DNA from: Acidobacteriota bacterium
Lineage (GTDB): Bacteria > Acidobacteriota > Thermoanaerobaculia > Multivoradales > Multivoraceae
Reading direction: 5' to 3'
DNA length: 64,000 nt
Assembly (NCBI GenBank): GCA_029263415.1
Contig: JAJCXN010000005.1
Span: 124,001 to 188,000 of the forward strand
Made by a program: the position numbers and the translations under genes
Notes under the pieces: model-generated
What the model was told of the DNA's origin: nothing
Database searches by the model: none
What the model saw: the letters and a program-made list of their open reading frames with translations, nothing else
Shown: piece after piece, positions 25,933 through 37,492 of the stretch
Layout of the letters: each line of letters opens with the position of its first letter
How positions within the stretch are numbered: the stretch's first letter is position 1

Positions 25933-26505
25933 CTAGAACGCCCAGCGAACCCCGACCGCAACCGAGTAGCCGTCGACGGCGAACACGTCCCGATCGGTCG
26001 AAGACAAGCCGTCGAAAAGATCCAATTCGGCGTCGCCATATCCGCGATAGAGCGCCTCGGCGAAAAACTTCGGCCCAATATCATCGCCGAGCTCCGCACC
26101 AAACACAGCGTAGCCGCCGACCAACGCGTTTCCCTCACCTATCTTGGTGTCGAACTCGAGCACCGACAATCCCAATCCCAGATACGGGCTGAAGCCGTCA
26201 GAGTCGCCAAAGTGGTATCGAACCCCGAAATCGAAAGGAATGAAGGTAATTTCTTCCATCACCTGCACGCTCACCAAGTCTGTGTTCAACACCACATCGG
26301 CGGCCTCGTGATACGAAACGGCGAAGTCGAAACTCCAGCTAGAGGAGAGCGCGACATCGAAGCGCAATCCCAGGCCTATCGCAGGGTCCGGCTTATCCAA
26401 ATCCAAGTACGAGCCAAACAGCGAGAAACCCGCTGCCGAAGCTGGCGTTGCACCGACCATCAGAATGGCTGCGATGATCAGGAGTACAAAAAGGCGAGTC
26501 TTCAT
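25933..26505 (-). CDS. Outer-membrane beta-barrel protein (OmpW/OmpA-barrel-like)
   Basis: A 190-residue exported protein with a signal peptide (1-24, PASA-A). The mature part alternates polar and aromatic residues in eight or so beta-strands and ends in Phe, as outer-membrane barrels do. GFSPYLGLGLSVLEF and GPKFFAEALYRGYG are typical barrel strands. It is convergent with the ECF sigma gene. The exact family (OmpW-like or generic porin-like) and its substrate cannot be told from sequence alone. Confidence 0.75.
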   Translation of the reverse strand: MKTRLFVLLIIAAILMVGATPASAAGFSLFGSYLDLDKPDPAIGLGLRFDVALSSSWSFDFAVSYHEAADVVLNTDLVSVQVMEEITFIPFDFGVRYHFGDSDGFSPYLGLGLSVLEFDTKIGEGNALVGGYAVFGAELGDDIGPKFFAEALYRGYGDAELDLFDGLSSTDRDVFAVDGYSVAVGVRWAF

Positions 26506-26705
26506 AAGCGTTTCTCCAAATGAGCGTTCTCCGATCTCGGAGAGAACTTCCCGGCCACGCGGCGAAGGCCCACGGTTCGCGAAGGAATGGTGTCAGTGTG
26601 CGCTAACTTGCAGAGCATTGTATGGCGGTTTGCCCTAAGTGCAATCATGCCAACACTTCCGACCCATGAGAAACGCCATCCGACTACTTCAGCATCGAGC
26701 ACCGT

Positions 26706-27926
26706 GTGAGTGATCCCGAACCCAAAGGCCAGATCGAGCTACGCACCGAACAGCGTCTCCTTGAGCTTGATCGAGCTGCCTGGCAGAGGCTCGAGGGTAC
26801 CGAGCACCCCTTCCTAGCTTGGGACTTCCTCTCGGGCCTAGAGACCACAGGCTGTGTCTCCCCTGAGCGAGGCTGGTACCCGATGCACCTGACAGCCTGG
26901 CTCGACGGCACGCTGGTCGCGGCCGCGCCGGCCTACATCAAAGGCGATGGCATGGGTGACTTCTCTCGTGATTGGGGCTATCAAGGTGCACTGCAGCAGC
27001 TCGGCGGTCACGCCTACCCCAAGCTGGTGGTGGGTATCCCTTTTAGTCCAGTGACGGGGCCCAGGATCTTGGTCGCCCCAAATTTCGATCACTCGCTCGC
27101 AGCGCGTCTATTGATGAATCTCGCGCGAGAAGCCGCCCGCTCTATGGAACTGGGTTCGATCCAAGTGCTGTATCACTCGGAGGCCGAGGTCGAGTCTCTT
27201 GCCAACGCCGGAATGGCCACGCGAACCTTGATGCAGTATCACTGGCGCAACTACGACTACAGTGGACCCGAGAGTTGGTTGGATCGACTGCCTGGGCGCA
27301 AGCGCAAACAGATTCGGAAGGAACGACGAGCACCAGCGAGCCAAGACATCGCTATTGAGACCTGGCGACATGCCGATCGAGTCGAGCGCAACGCGAGCGG
27401 CGAGGGTCCTGAGCTGGATTTCCCTGACATCGCCTTCGAGCTCTACCGCACCACTTGCGAAAAATACATGTGGGGCGGCACCTACCTCAATCGCGACTTC
27501 TTCGAGATTCTGTTCACTGACCCGGCACTCTCCCAGTCGGTGGAGTTGGTGACCGCGCAGCGCCCCGGCGCCGGGGCGCCTGCAGAAATCGTGGCCGGTG
27601 CGATCAACATCGCCTCGCCGACCCATCTCTATGGTCGCTACTGGGGATGTCACGAAGAGCATCGCTTCTTGCACTTCAACGTATGTCTCTACCACTCCAT
27701 CGATGAGTGCATCGCACGAGGCCTCGAAGTTTTTGAGGGCGGCGCCGGCGGCGAGCACAAGATCTCGCGAGGCTTCGAGCCCACCCTCGTTTACCACTCA
27801 CTCTGGTTTGCACAAGATCACATTCAAAACGCCTTGACCCAAGCTCTAGCTCGCGATGCAGACGAACATCGAGCTGGCATCGAACGTTGGAAGGCTCAGA
27901 ACGGACTCGATCGAGACCGCAGCTAG
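26706..27926 (+). CDS. Peptidogalycan-biosynthesis/GNAT-type acyltransferase (DUF482/FemAB-like)
   Basis: A 406-residue cytoplasmic protein with a GTG start. It shows the hallmarks of the DUF482 (peptidogalycan biosynthesis, FemAB-like) family: HPFLAWDFLSGLETTGC, GWYPMHLTAW, FSRDWGYQGA near the N-terminus, and RKRKQIRKER, TYLNRDFFEI, YGRYWGCHEEHRFLHFNVCLY in the second half. Members carry a double GNAT-like fold, but the acyl donor and acceptor are unknown. The clpS gene follows on the same strand after about 115 bp. Confidence 0.85.
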   Translation: MSDPEPKGQIELRTEQRLLELDRAAWQRLEGTEHPFLAWDFLSGLETTGCVSPERGWYPMHLTAWLDGTLVAAAPAYIKGDGMGDFSRDWGYQGALQQLGGHAYPKLVVGIPFSPVTGPRILVAPNFDHSLAARLLMNLAREAARSMELGSIQVLYHSEAEVESLANAGMATRTLMQYHWRNYDYSGPESWLDRLPGRKRKQIRKERRAPASQDIAIETWRHADRVERNASGEGPELDFPDIAFELYRTTCEKYMWGGTYLNRDFFEILFTDPALSQSVELVTAQRPGAGAPAEIVAGAINIASPTHLYGRYWGCHEEHRFLHFNVCLYHSIDECIARGLEVFEGGAGGEHKISRGFEPTLVYHSLWFAQDHIQNALTQALARDADEHRAGIERWKAQNGLDRDRS

Positions 27927-28009
27927 CGTGATTGCGGACGGGTTCGGCCACACTGCTATTGTTCATCGCTCGCTGAAGCCGCAAACCGCACACCACTCCA
28001 AGAATCCAA

Positions 28010-28053
28010 ACCCAGCGCAGACAAGGACCCAGCGCAGCCAATGACCCAGCGCG
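28010..28053 (+). repeat. 17-bp repeat in three register-exact copies across the clpS start
   Basis: The core acccagcgca starts at 28010 and 28027, and acccagcgcg at 28044, each 17 bp apart. The third copy lies inside the clpS coding region, just after ATG 28041, giving T-Q-R at the protein start. Confidence 0.9.
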
Positions 28054-28424
28054 ATCCCCACGAAGATCAAGACGGCAAGGTCTTAACCCGCAGCAAGCCG
28101 AAGCAACGCATCAAGCGCCCTCGGATGTATCGAGTGCTGCTACACAATGACGACTTCACCCCGCGGGAGTTCGTCGTCTTGGTACTCAAGCATGTGTTCG
28201 CTAAGGGTGAAGCCGAGTCCACCGCACTCATGCTGCACGTACACAACAACGACGTCGGTGTTGTTGGGCTGTATCCCTTCTCGGTCGCTGAAACCAAGAT
28301 CGCAGAGGTCACCGCTCTTTCGGAAGAGTCGAACTTTCCGCTCCTGTTCACCATGGAGCCTACCGACCCCGACGATGGAGCGGACGGATCAGGCGATCCC
28401 AACGATCCCGAAGCCCCCCGGTGA
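28041..28424 (+). CDS. clpS: ATP-dependent Clp protease adaptor ClpS
   Basis: A 127-residue adaptor that delivers N-degron substrates to ClpAP. The ClpS core is clear: RMYRVLLHNDDFTPREFVV with the N-end-rule binding NDD, VFAKGEAESTALMLHVHNNDVGVVGLYPFSVAETK. The acidic C-terminal tail (about 15 residues, Asp/Pro-rich) and the basic N-terminal arm are longer than average. ATG 28041 is embedded in a 17-bp repeat. clpA begins about 50 bp downstream. Confidence 0.97.
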   Translation: MTQRDPHEDQDGKVLTRSKPKQRIKRPRMYRVLLHNDDFTPREFVVLVLKHVFAKGEAESTALMLHVHNNDVGVVGLYPFSVAETKIAEVTALSEESNFPLLFTMEPTDPDDGADGSGDPNDPEAPR

Positions 28425-28476
28425 CTCGTAGCTCCTCAACCACTTCATCTGCAAACACCCTGGGAGACGATCCACT

Positions 28477-30897
<2,421 letters not shown>

Positions 30898-31005
30898 TAG
30901 CTTGTTGAGAGCGGCCCGTGGTGCTCGTTTGGTCAAGCACCCAATCATGCCATTCCGCCGTGTCGTCACGCGGAAGGCAATGCACCAGAGCAAGCTCCTA
31001 GCAAC

Positions 31006-32574
31006 TCAGCTCCGCCGCAGTCGATGACGGGCAGATTCAGCGTGCTCTGCGACCCGATCCTCGGTTAGCTCGAGCCACTCACAGACCTTGGCTCTCGTCT
31101 GCCGCGGATCGATCAAGTCGTGAACCGCGAACGACTCGGCGCGCGGGAACGGCGTGCGCCGAGCTGCGAACTGTTCTTCAAGTTCTGCGCGCCGTTGGTC
31201 CGGATTAGGCGCTGCGGCAATCTCACGCCTGAAAGCGACCGCCACACCACCTTCAACCGGCAAGGCACCGGTGTCTGCAGACGGCCAAGTGTAGACCCGA
31301 CCCTGGTTGCCGAAGTGTGCTGCCGCAGCCACTCCGTAGGCTCGCCTGACCACTACTGACACCCACGGTACGGTTGACTGCACCACCGCTGCGATCGCCT
31401 CCATGCCGTAGCGGATGGTCCCAGCTCGTTCTGAAGCGCTGCCAATTAGGAACCCCGGTTCATCGACCAAACTCACGATCGGCAGGTGGAAGGTCTGGCA
31501 GAAATTGATGAATCGCCGCACCTTCTGCGAACCCTGAGCGTCCATCGCCCCGCCCAGCACCTTGGGATCGTTGGCCAATACGCCCACCGAGCGACCGCTA
31601 AACCGAGCTAGTGCCGTGATCTGGGAACCTCCGAAGCCAGGCGTCATCTCAAACAGCGAGTCTCGATCAACAATGAGTTTGAGCAGGCGTCGCATGTCGT
31701 ATAGGCGTCGCCGATCGCGCGGAATGATTTCCAGCAGCTCTTCTTCTGCTCGCTCCACTGGATCGGCACTGACAGAACTCGCCCGTGGCGCAACCTCGCC
31801 TGCGCGCTGCGGCAAGTACGACAGAAACTGACGAGCGATCACCATGGCGTGCTCTTCGTCGTCAGCGACCAGATCAACCACTCCGTTGACCTCGTGCACC
31901 TCTGCTCCGCCCAGCTCTTGCTTGGTCTTCTTCTCGCCTAGTGCGCGTTCGACCACCGCCGGGCCAGCGATCAGTACTTGCGAGGTCGACCTGCTCATGA
32001 TCGCCAAGTGCGATGCCACCAGGCGCGCCGCTGGAAACCCTGCGACCGCACCACAGGCCACCGATACCACCGGTGCAACGCCGAGCAGTTGCGCGATCGA
32101 CAGAAAGCGTGGTGTTGAGTACACCGGATCCCCCACCGGGGCCTGCGTACCCTTGCCGCCCGAGCCGGTCACGCTGCCTCCGCCGCCCTCCAAGAACCGC
32201 ACCAGCGGCAGGCGCAGCTGCAACGCTAGGCTTTCCGACCAGACGCTCTTCCTCAAGCCCGCCGGAGTCGGCGAACCACCCCGTTGGGTGAAGTCCTCAC
32301 CCCCCACCACGCAACGCCGCCCACCGACTCGGCCTAAGCCGACCACATAGTTGGCCGGAAGAAATGACGTCACCTTGCCCGCCTCGTCGACCTCCGAGTA
32401 TCCCGCCTGGGGTCCTTCTTCAACAAACGAGCCGGCATCCACCAGCGATGCCACCCGTTCGCGCACCGTCAACTTTCCGCGTGCATGGTGTCCGGCAACA
32501 GACTCCTCCCCACCCATCTCCTTCGCCAATCGATGGCGTTGATCGATCTGTTGGACTTCGTCGTTCCAGGTCAT
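31006..32574 (-). CDS. Acyl-CoA carboxylase beta (carboxyltransferase) subunit
   Basis: A 522-residue carboxyltransferase that would move CO2 from carboxybiotin to propionyl-CoA, methylcrotonyl-CoA or a similar acyl-CoA. ATG 32574 has ttagga and ggag upstream. Crotonase-fold motifs include the N-terminal LTVRERVASLVD and VVGGEDFTQRGGS, and in the second half VGVLANDPKVLGGAMD and VSLVDEPGFLIG. Substrate choice among propionyl-, methylcrotonyl- and geranyl-type is open. No biotin carboxylase or BCCP gene is nearby, so its partner is elsewhere. Confidence 0.85.
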   Translation of the reverse strand: MTWNDEVQQIDQRHRLAKEMGGEESVAGHHARGKLTVRERVASLVDAGSFVEEGPQAGYSEVDEAGKVTSFLPANYVVGLGRVGGRRCVVGGEDFTQRGGSPTPAGLRKSVWSESLALQLRLPLVRFLEGGGGSVTGSGGKGTQAPVGDPVYSTPRFLSIAQLLGVAPVVSVACGAVAGFPAARLVASHLAIMSRSTSQVLIAGPAVVERALGEKKTKQELGGAEVHEVNGVVDLVADDEEHAMVIARQFLSYLPQRAGEVAPRASSVSADPVERAEEELLEIIPRDRRRLYDMRRLLKLIVDRDSLFEMTPGFGGSQITALARFSGRSVGVLANDPKVLGGAMDAQGSQKVRRFINFCQTFHLPIVSLVDEPGFLIGSASERAGTIRYGMEAIAAVVQSTVPWVSVVVRRAYGVAAAAHFGNQGRVYTWPSADTGALPVEGGVAVAFRREIAAAPNPDQRRAELEEQFAARRTPFPRAESFAVHDLIDPRQTRAKVCEWLELTEDRVAEHAESARHRLRRS

Positions 32575-32648
32575 TCCTAATCTCCAGTATTGACTCAAGG
32601 AAGACTACCGCCAACCCGCCGCACTGGCTCCTACCTACACCCCCCACA

Positions 32649-33512
32649 CTACCCAGGGTACACAGCCTGAATTGCCCGCGGTGTCACGCGCATGAGATTG
32701 GCGGAAACGTCCGCCTCGGTATCGCGCAACACCCACAACGTACCGCCAGCGACACATCGCCTTAGAACGTCGCCATCCCAGCCATCCAGTTCGTATCCAA
32801 GACCTGAATAGAAAATCCGACCCTTGCCGTGGTAGCGCAACCAGGTCAAGGGATATGGCGGCCGCTGGTACAAGTCACCCTCTAGCTCCGCCGTTTCCTG
32901 GACCATGATGACGTGCATCTCCGGGTCAAAGTTCTTGAGCGTCAACCAGCGCTCTTCGAGTTCGAATCCGCTCCGTAGCTGCGTCATCCCGGGAACGCTT
33001 CGATCGGCCATCCTGATCCGCCCGGTTCTTGCCGCTAGCGAGCCAAAGCTCTCTCCGCCCAACATCTGGACCCAACTGCTGCGTTTCGCTTGGTTACGAA
33101 GCCGTGCACCGCCTGAGGGCGCGATGCCCGCAGCCTCGTGCAAAGCCACCATCCCGGCGCCCTTCTTGATCGCCTTGCTCAGCACCTTCATCGCTCGATC
33201 GCTCAGCGGTGACCAACTCGATGTAGAAGCACTCAACCCCGCACCGTAGACGAAGAATCCACCCATAGGGCCGAAGTCGCCAGCCTCTAGCTCCGGCTGA
33301 CTCAACTCTTCGACGCGGAATCCGTAGCGCTCGCCGAACCCCGCGATCTTCCCTCGAACAGTGGCTATCCGCTGCGCTTCAGATGCCGGCCCAAAGCCAA
33401 TGAAGCCCATTTTCGGGTCCATCGACGGATCAATCCTGGGCTGTAAGCCACTTGCCAACGATGCAGCCCCAAGACCGCCGAGTCCAGCTAAGAACCGCCT
33501 TCGATGTAGCAA
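32649..33512 (-). CDS. ThuA-like domain protein with Tat-type signal
   Basis: A 287-residue protein with a twin-arginine-like start, LHRRRFLAGLGGLGAASLA, predicting export. TTG 33512 is preceded by gggagag. The body matches ThuA/trehalose-utilisation-like amidotransferase folds: GAGMVALHEAAGI, PGMTQLRSGFELEERWLTLKNFDPEMHVIM, then PLTWLRYHGKGRIFYSGLGYELDGWD. Such proteins are associated with periplasmic sugar metabolism, but the reaction is not established. A 138-bp gap separates it from the DUF72 gene upstream on the same strand. Confidence 0.75.
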   Translation of the reverse strand: MLHRRRFLAGLGGLGAASLASGLQPRIDPSMDPKMGFIGFGPASEAQRIATVRGKIAGFGERYGFRVEELSQPELEAGDFGPMGGFFVYGAGLSASTSSWSPLSDRAMKVLSKAIKKGAGMVALHEAAGIAPSGGARLRNQAKRSSWVQMLGGESFGSLAARTGRIRMADRSVPGMTQLRSGFELEERWLTLKNFDPEMHVIMVQETAELEGDLYQRPPYPLTWLRYHGKGRIFYSGLGYELDGWDGDVLRRCVAGGTLWVLRDTEADVSANLMRVTPRAIQAVYPG

Positions 33513-33650
33513 ACCGGCTCTCCCTTACTGCCTCACAATGGAATCGACGCGTGCCTAGCCACTCTACCGGCTTCTCTCGCAGACCGCTGCGATCACAGCT
33601 CCAGGCCTTTGGGATGAACCGCTCTCGTGCGCTCACACCAAGGCGCCCCG

Positions 33651-34361
33651 TTAGCGCTCGAACTCATCCTTGAAGACTTTGGCCAGTCGAGGCCCGGCCC
33701 CCGCATCCTCGTGCTTCAAGAAAACATAGACATCCTCCCACTGAGCGGCCATCTCCTTTCTCACACGCTGCGCCCAACTCTCAACGTCGCCATCGGCGTA
33801 GTCCTCGCGCCGCAACCGCAGATAGCCAAAATCGGCCGTAGCGACCACCGGCGCGTCCATGTCGGTGCCAGATTCGGCGATGCACAGCGCTGCACCGGCG
33901 TTCCGCAGAACATCAAAAACTTCGTCTTCAAACCAGGTGGGATTGCGAAATTCGATCGCAATCCTCTCTTGCGGTGGCCAGATCTCGAGAAAGGTCTTCA
34001 AGCGTTCAACCGCGATCTTGAAGTTGGGTGGCAACTGCAAGAGAAAGGGACCCCGACGCTGCCCTAGTGCCCTTGCCATTTTCACCAGGTAGTCGACGTT
34101 GTCCTCACAGTCGACCAATCGCTGAAAGTGCGAGATCCGACGATTGGCCTTGAGTACAAAGCGGAACTCCTCTGGCACCGTCTCCGCCCACTTTTCGAGC
34201 AACTCCGCCTTTGGCATCCGATAAAAGGTGTTGTTGATCTCGACTGCGGCGAGCTGGTTCGAGTAGTACTCGAGAAAGTTCTTCTGCGCGAGCTTGTCCG
34301 GATAGAAGCTCCCCTTCCACTTCGGGTAGGAGAAGCCGCTGGTCCCCTCGTAAAGCTTCAT
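33651..34361 (-). CDS. DUF72 (YecE-like) protein
   Basis: A 236-residue cytoplasmic TIM-barrel protein. ATG 34361 has gagga upstream. The family signature is KLYEGTSGFSYPKWKGSFYP and AAVEINNTFYRMP at the start, then RFVLKANRRISHFQRL, QLPPNFK, IAIEFRNPTWF and YLRLRREDY. Function of DUF72 is unknown; some members have been considered nuclease-like or Fe-S/redox-related, without proof. Confidence 0.9.
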   Translation of the reverse strand: MKLYEGTSGFSYPKWKGSFYPDKLAQKNFLEYYSNQLAAVEINNTFYRMPKAELLEKWAETVPEEFRFVLKANRRISHFQRLVDCEDNVDYLVKMARALGQRRGPFLLQLPPNFKIAVERLKTFLEIWPPQERIAIEFRNPTWFEDEVFDVLRNAGAALCIAESGTDMDAPVVATADFGYLRLRREDYADGDVESWAQRVRKEMAAQWEDVYVFLKHEDAGAGPRLAKVFKDEFER

Positions 34362-34709
34362 TGTTGTAGGTCCTCATCGGTTGGATCATCGAATGAACTG
34401 TGAATCGAATTACGAAAGTTTAGCCTGAGGCTGCTCACGGAGGACGCGGCGTGACCGGCAAAGTAGGCCCGGCCGGTGGACTCTGCGGCGCACGCACGCG
34501 AAACGTACTTGCATCGTGGGAATCGGCGAACATCCACCAGGGCGTCCGACAGATGAGCGGCACCTGCGGTCGCTGTATTCGAAAGGCAACTGCACCGCCC
34601 ATCGGGGAAAGCACCTGCGGTGCCCTTTGGGGGGAGGGCACCTGCGGTGCCCTTTGGCGTTTCATGAATACCCGAAGAATGGGCGCTCTTGATCAGCTAC
34701 GCTTGGCGA
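34362..34709. other. Divergent intergenic region between DUF72 and DUF819 genes
   Basis: The region holds a repeated short hairpin sequence (34611-34657) and must carry promoters for both flanking genes. No protein gene or RNA family was recognised. Alternative plus-strand start TTG 34689 for the DUF819 gene lies within it. Confidence 0.5.
34611..34657 (+). repeat. 20-bp direct repeat whose core is a 13-bp hairpin
   Basis: gcacctgcggtgccctttgg occurs at 34611-34630 and 34638-34657. The first 13 bases, gcacctgcggtgc, form a stem of gcacc/ggtgc with a tgc loop. A third partial copy, gcacctgcggt, lies near 34560. The pair ends about 50 bp before the DUF819 start. Confidence 0.85.
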
Positions 34710-35936
34710 ATGCTCAACGCACTTAGCCTCGGCGCTCTTCAAGGCGCAGCTCCATCGACCGCGGTCCTTGGAGCAATCCCGTTCTCACCCGCTCTGTTCA
34801 ATGGTCCAGTGGCGCTGATAGCAGTCCTCTGCTTGTGCGTGGTGGTCAGTGAGTTCCTCGCTCTCAACACGCCACTGCGCCACGCGGGCACCGCGCTGAC
34901 CGTGATCGTTTTGACTGCGGTAGTGGCCAACCTCGGCATCATTCCAACCAGCACTGGCACCAACGCAACCTACGGCGCGCTCTTTCACGAAGTTGCTTGG
35001 CTTGCGATCTTTTGGCTCTTGCTTGAAGTCGACCTCAAACGCATCTGGAAGGGTGCGCGGTCGCTCCTGCCGCTGTTCCTCTTAGCCTGTGCCGCAACCA
35101 GCGTCGCAGCGCTGCTGGCCAGCTTGATCTTCGATCTTCCAGGCCAGATCGACGACTACGGCGCTGCCCTCACCGGCATGTTCACCGGCACGTACACCGG
35201 CGGCAGCGTGAACTTCGTTGCCTTAGCCTCACACTACGAAGTGAGCGACGGCGTGCTGATGGCGGCCGCGAATGCCGTCGATGCCGCACTCACAACGGTT
35301 TGGATGGCGGTAACCCTGTTCATCCCCAAGGTCTTGCGCAGCGCACGAACAATGCGCACCAAAACGAGCGCTCCGACCCGCGCGATCGAAGGCGACGGCC
35401 GATTGTCGACCACCAGTTTGGGACTGCTTGGCGGCCTAGGGCTGGGGACGGTCTGGCTGGCAGACACATTGCCCGGCTGGATCGAACCCATGCTCGGCTT
35501 CAAGGTGCCCGGAATCTTGGTGCTGACGACCATCGCCCTGATCCTTGCGCAGCTACCGATCGTCTCGAGGTTACGCGGCTCACGGCTATTGGGCATGTTC
35601 GCGGTCTACCTCTTTCTCGCAGTGATCGGCGCCCTGTGTGATCTCGACGCCCTACGTTCAAGTGGTGATGTAGCGATTTTAGTCGCCAGCTTCGCTGTCA
35701 CCCTGCTCTTGATCCATGGTGTCGTTCTGTTCGGCAGCGCCAAACTCTTAGGCGGCGACATCGAGGCAGCTTCGGTCGCCAGCCAAGCTGCGGTGGGTGG
35801 CGGTGCCACTGCGTTGGTCCTAGCCCGCAGCCTCAAACGGGAGGATCTTGAGTTGCCATCGATCTTGGTGGGCGCACTGGGCAACGCCCTGGGTACCTAC
35901 CTTGGTTTGCTCGTGGTTTTCATCATCCAGAGCTAG
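34710..35936 (+). CDS. DUF819 family membrane protein
   Basis: A 408-residue integral membrane protein with about ten to twelve hydrophobic segments. DUF819 features include FWLLLEVDLKRIWKGAR, GMFTGTYTGGSVNFVAL, AANAVDAALTTVWMAV, and SQAAVGGGATALVLA near the end. DUF819 proteins are thought to be transporters; the substrate is unknown. ATG 34710 is used; TTG 34689 would add seven residues. The next gene starts 6 bp downstream, so they are likely an operon. Confidence 0.8.
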   Translation: MLNALSLGALQGAAPSTAVLGAIPFSPALFNGPVALIAVLCLCVVVSEFLALNTPLRHAGTALTVIVLTAVVANLGIIPTSTGTNATYGALFHEVAWLAIFWLLLEVDLKRIWKGARSLLPLFLLACAATSVAALLASLIFDLPGQIDDYGAALTGMFTGTYTGGSVNFVALASHYEVSDGVLMAAANAVDAALTTVWMAVTLFIPKVLRSARTMRTKTSAPTRAIEGDGRLSTTSLGLLGGLGLGTVWLADTLPGWIEPMLGFKVPGILVLTTIALILAQLPIVSRLRGSRLLGMFAVYLFLAVIGALCDLDALRSSGDVAILVASFAVTLLLIHGVVLFGSAKLLGGDIEAASVASQAAVGGGATALVLARSLKREDLELPSILVGALGNALGTYLGLLVVFIIQS

Positions 35937-35942
35937 GTCGCC

Positions 35943-37385
35943 ATGGCAATACCAAGAGAGCCTCACGTCGTGGTCCTGGTGCCCGACGGCGTTGGCTATC
36001 GCAACTTTGTGCTCGGCCGGCTGTGGCAGTCGCTGCCTGGACCCATCACGATTCTTCACAGTCTGAACGAGGCGGATCTCGACCGCTGCCATCTGAAAGC
36101 GGAGATCGACTCCGGCCGAATCCGGTTCAAACGACTACCACCCTTTCGCGAAACACCGCTCGTCCGCTGCCTGCGCGAGGCGAAGAGTCTCTCGCAGCTC
36201 TATCGCCACGACCAAGACGACGCTGGCACCGAACAACTCGCTCGACTGAAGGCGCGAGGTGGATTGAAGAGTCGAGCACTCATCGCCACCGCACGAATGC
36301 TGGCGAACCTCGGTCACCGTAACCCCGGTCGATTCGACGCACCACTACGACGCGCCGTCGCTCGTAGCGAATCCACCTACCAGATGACGCAGTGGCTCAA
36401 GCGTGAGAAGCCAAGCGTGGTCTTCTGCACTCACCAGCGCGCCAGCGCCGCACTGCCTGCGATGACGGCTGCAAGAGCGCTCGGCATTCCGACAGCGACT
36501 TTCATCTTCTCCTGGGACAACCTGCCCAAAGGGCGGATGCCCATCGAGGCCGATCGTTACTTGGTCTGGGGCTCATCGATGGCCCGCCAGATGGCTAGGT
36601 ACTTTCCCAACCTCGGTCCAGCAGCCGTGGTCGAAGTCGGTACCCCACAGTTCGAGCCGTACCTCGACCAAAACCGTTTCCAAAGCAGGACCGACTTCTG
36701 CAGCGAACTCGAACTGGACCAGGACCGCCCCATCGTCTGCTTTTCAGGAGACGACACGGCCACCTCCCCCAAGGATCCGACCTTTCTGCGCGATCTAGCC
36801 AAAGGGCTCGCCGACGCTGGCTGTCATTTGCCATCCGACCAGCAACCGCAGATCCTCTTTCGCCGTGCGCCCGTCGACCTGTCGGATCGCTATGACGCGG
36901 TCCTCCGAGATTTTCCGCAGATCAAGCAGGCTCCACCACGGTGGCTGATGAGCACCGAAGGGGTCGGTGGAGACTGGCAAGGAATCTTGCCCACGAAAGC
37001 CGATGTCGATCACTTGGTGAATCTGGTGCGCCACTCAGACCTTGTGGTCAACCTTGGATCGACCATGGCCATGGACTTCGCACTGTTCGATAAGCCTGCG
37101 GTGTTCCTCAACTACGAACCGGACGGCCCGACCGACCCCAGCTGGAACACAGCCGCCGCATATCGACTGCCTCACTTTCGAACAGTTCACGCTATTCAGC
37201 CCGTGCACTGGGCGAACAGCGCCCAGGAACTGGGGCGGGTCGTGCTCGAGTGCCTCAATCAACCGCAGGCTTTGAGTGAACAGCGGCGGCGTTGGATCGA
37301 CGCCATCTGCAAGCGACCCCTCGACCAAGCCAGTGAGCGCTGTGCCCAGGCACTGATTGCCCTCGGCATCGACCACGCACAGTAG
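35943..37385 (+). CDS. GT-B-like glycosyltransferase family protein (putative)
   Basis: A 480-residue protein that reads like a two-domain GT-B fold. The N-terminal half ends in VVFCTHQRASAALPAMTAARALGIPTATFIFSWDNLP, close to the SWDNL pattern seen in some surface-polysaccharide transferases. The C-terminal half has PIVCFSGDDT, QILFRRAPVDLSDRYD and VNLGSTMAMDFALFDKPAVFLNYE, where GSTMAMD resembles the C-terminal nucleotide-sugar or acceptor site. No signal peptide. The donor and acceptor are unknown. It follows DUF819 by 6 bp. Confidence 0.65.
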   Translation: MAIPREPHVVVLVPDGVGYRNFVLGRLWQSLPGPITILHSLNEADLDRCHLKAEIDSGRIRFKRLPPFRETPLVRCLREAKSLSQLYRHDQDDAGTEQLARLKARGGLKSRALIATARMLANLGHRNPGRFDAPLRRAVARSESTYQMTQWLKREKPSVVFCTHQRASAALPAMTAARALGIPTATFIFSWDNLPKGRMPIEADRYLVWGSSMARQMARYFPNLGPAAVVEVGTPQFEPYLDQNRFQSRTDFCSELELDQDRPIVCFSGDDTATSPKDPTFLRDLAKGLADAGCHLPSDQQPQILFRRAPVDLSDRYDAVLRDFPQIKQAPPRWLMSTEGVGGDWQGILPTKADVDHLVNLVRHSDLVVNLGSTMAMDFALFDKPAVFLNYEPDGPTDPSWNTAAAYRLPHFRTVHAIQPVHWANSAQELGRVVLECLNQPQALSEQRRRWIDAICKRPLDQASERCAQALIALGIDHAQ

Positions 37386-37492
37386 TCATGGCTGTTCCAT
37401 GGGCGTGTTCGCCGGCGGCCCGCCATCTCGGCTGCTAGCCTGGCCGCACTCACCACATTCCTTAGCCTGCCGCTACTTCCAGGAGAGATTCC

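Noticed and set aside
34451-34726. 91-codon plus-strand frame upstream of the DUF819 gene
   Set aside because: It is built from the repeated hairpin sequence and has no ribosome site or family features.
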